Part shown: one piece after another, positions 63,219 to 64,000 of the stretch | Numbering within the stretch: the stretch's first letter is position 1 | How the letters are laid out: each line of letters starts with the position of its first letter | Source of the DNA: Teredinibacter franksiae | GTDB taxonomy: Bacteria; Pseudomonadota; Gammaproteobacteria; Pseudomonadales; Cellvibrionaceae | Reading direction: 5' to 3' | NCBI RefSeq assembly: GCF_014218805.1 | Contig: NZ_JACJUV010000001.1 | Coordinates: forward strand, 2,678,501 to 2,742,500 | Length of the DNA: 64,000 bases | Translations under genes and position numbers: made by a program | The notes under the pieces: model-generated | What the model was told of the DNA's origin: nothing | The model's database searches: none | Seen by the model: the letters and a program-made list of their open reading frames with translations, nothing else

Positions 63219-63785
63219 TTATTCTCCTGTTGGGTTTTCCAAGTATTCATCCTTCAGCTTGGCGTAGTTTGCCGCCGAGTAGGTGAAAAACGCCTTTTCA
63301 GCGTCCTTTAGCGGGCGAGCCTGTTTGGCTGGACTGCCTACGTACAGGTAGCCGGATTGCAGTTTTTTACCGGGTGGTACCAGCGCACCAGCGGCAATGA
63401 CCACATCATTTTCAACCACAGCGCCGTCAAGAACGGTTGCCCCAATACCGACGAGTACCCGGTTGCCGATAGTACAGCCATGCAGGCATACCCCGTGGCC
63501 AATGGTTACATCTTCGCCTATATGCAGTGGCCAGCCATCGGGGCTGAATTTACTCGCGTGGGTAATATGCAGTGTTACGTTGTCCTGCACACTGGTTCGG
63601 GCACCCACACGAATACGGTGCATATCACCGCGAATAACCGCACAGGGCCACACTGACACATCATCTCCAAGCTCTACGTCGCCAATCACGACAGCGGCGG
63701 GATCAATGAATACGCGTGCGCCCAATTTGGGGCTATGGCCCCTATAGGCGCGAATATTGGTTGCCTGGGGCTTGTTTTCACTCAT
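63219..63785 (-). CDS. Gamma-carbonic anhydrase family protein (YrdA-like)
   Basis: A 188-residue left-handed beta-helix of the gamma-class family. Metal-ligand histidines are in HITHASKF, IGHGVCLHGC and nearby hexapeptide repeats (VWPCAVIRGDMHRIRVG, VLVGIGATVLDGAV). The ATG ending at 63785 has GGAG six bases upstream; an ATG at 63797 does not. It is divergent from prlC, with 55 bases between the starts. Many such homologues have weak or no carbonic anhydrase activity. Confidence 0.93.
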   Translation of the reverse strand: MSENKPQATNIRAYRGHSPKLGARVFIDPAAVVIGDVELGDDVSVWPCAVIRGDMHRIRVGARTSVQDNVTLHITHASKFSPDGWPLHIGEDVTIGHGVCLHGCTIGNRVLVGIGATVLDGAVVENDVVIAAGALVPPGKKLQSGYLYVGSPAKQARPLKDAEKAFFTYSAANYAKLKDEYLENPTGE

Positions 63786-63840
63786 ACTCAACTCCATTAA
63801 TTTGATCCCACCATTTTATGTGTTCAGGACGTAACAATCG

Positions 63841-64000
63841 ATGACTAACCTGCCAATGACCAATCCGCTGCTACAAAATCACGCACTGCCACCCTTCACC
63901 GCCATAAAGGCTGAGCATGTTGTACCCGCTGTAACGCAATTACTGGATGATGCACGTAAGGCGTTGGCGCAGCAGTTGGATGCATTGGGAAATGTTAGCT
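63841..64000 (+). CDS. prlC: Oligopeptidase A, N-terminal start (partial)
   Basis: The first 53 codons of an M3-family metallopeptidase run off the window end. The start MTNLPMTNPLLQNHALPPF and the IKAEHVVPAVTQLLDDARKAL stretch match the N-terminus of oligopeptidase A, which degrades signal peptides and small peptides in the cytoplasm. The zinc site HExxH lies beyond the window. Position next to a yrdA-type gene is common in gammaproteobacteria. Confidence 0.9.
   Translation, partial: MTNLPMTNPLLQNHALPPFTAIKAEHVVPAVTQLLDDARKALAQQLDALGNVS

Overview
The window looks like chromosome of a marine or wood-associated, polysaccharide-degrading gammaproteobacterium of the Cellvibrionales type (Teredinibacter, Saccharophagus or Cellvibrio relatives). 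This is inferred from long polyserine linkers in multi-domain cellulases, an aa3 oxidase operon whose subunit II carries a cytochrome c domain, and typical gammaproteobacterial flanking genes (polA end, yrdA-type carbonic anhydrase, prlC start). No tRNA, rRNA, CRISPR array or replication origin was recognised.

Layout. 1-7.0 kb: end of polA, a yjdM-type zinc-ribbon protein, a GFA enzyme overlapping a GST, a beta-propeller lipoprotein, an unknown protein and a MATE exporter. 7.1-16.1 kb: a complete terminal oxidase block, coxB-coxA-ctaG-coxC, then (past a convergent DUF2909 gene and a terminator) SURF1, an unrecognised CX3C protein, ctaA, ctaB and a SCO copper chaperone. These genes build the oxidase, make its heme A and load its CuA and CuB sites. 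16.6-23.0 kb: two small secreted or anchored unknowns, then an RND/MMPL exporter, a LolA-like protein and an outer-membrane barrel under a divergent-type TetR regulator with two matching inverted-repeat operators. 23.2-28.0 kb: a scar region with a RAYT transposase and a second copy of its 5' end, an orphan frameshifted RHS tip between them, a tandem glutaredoxin, a broken secreted-protein N-terminus and an intact IS3-family element.

28.0-36.6 kb: LVIVD-repeat protein, two membrane proteases, an esterase, a lipoprotein, a DUF2145 pair, an XRE regulator, a YHS protein and a small broken gene. 36.6-38.8 kb: a periplasmic-type katG broken by a single missing base. 39.3-51.0 kb: a carbohydrate island with an IclR regulator, two GH43 enzymes (one with Asn replacing the expected catalytic Asp), a membrane-anchored AraC regulator, two related GH5 cellulases (one lipoprotein, one with CBM2 and CBM5-like modules joined by serine linkers) and a GH28 enzyme. 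uxuA at 62-63 kb would fit as a downstream step for the released uronic acids.

51.1-55.1 kb holds the best candidate for something undescribed: a tight three-gene unit encoding a large multi-part protein without signal peptide, a secreted protein and a four-helix membrane protein. It resembles an effector and partner or immunity cassette, but no family is certain. 55.2-64 kb: small unknowns, two adjacent rhomboid proteases followed by a GNAT enzyme, a polyamine group (membrane aminopropyltransferase and AdoMet decarboxylase), uxuA, a gamma-carbonic anhydrase and the start of prlC.
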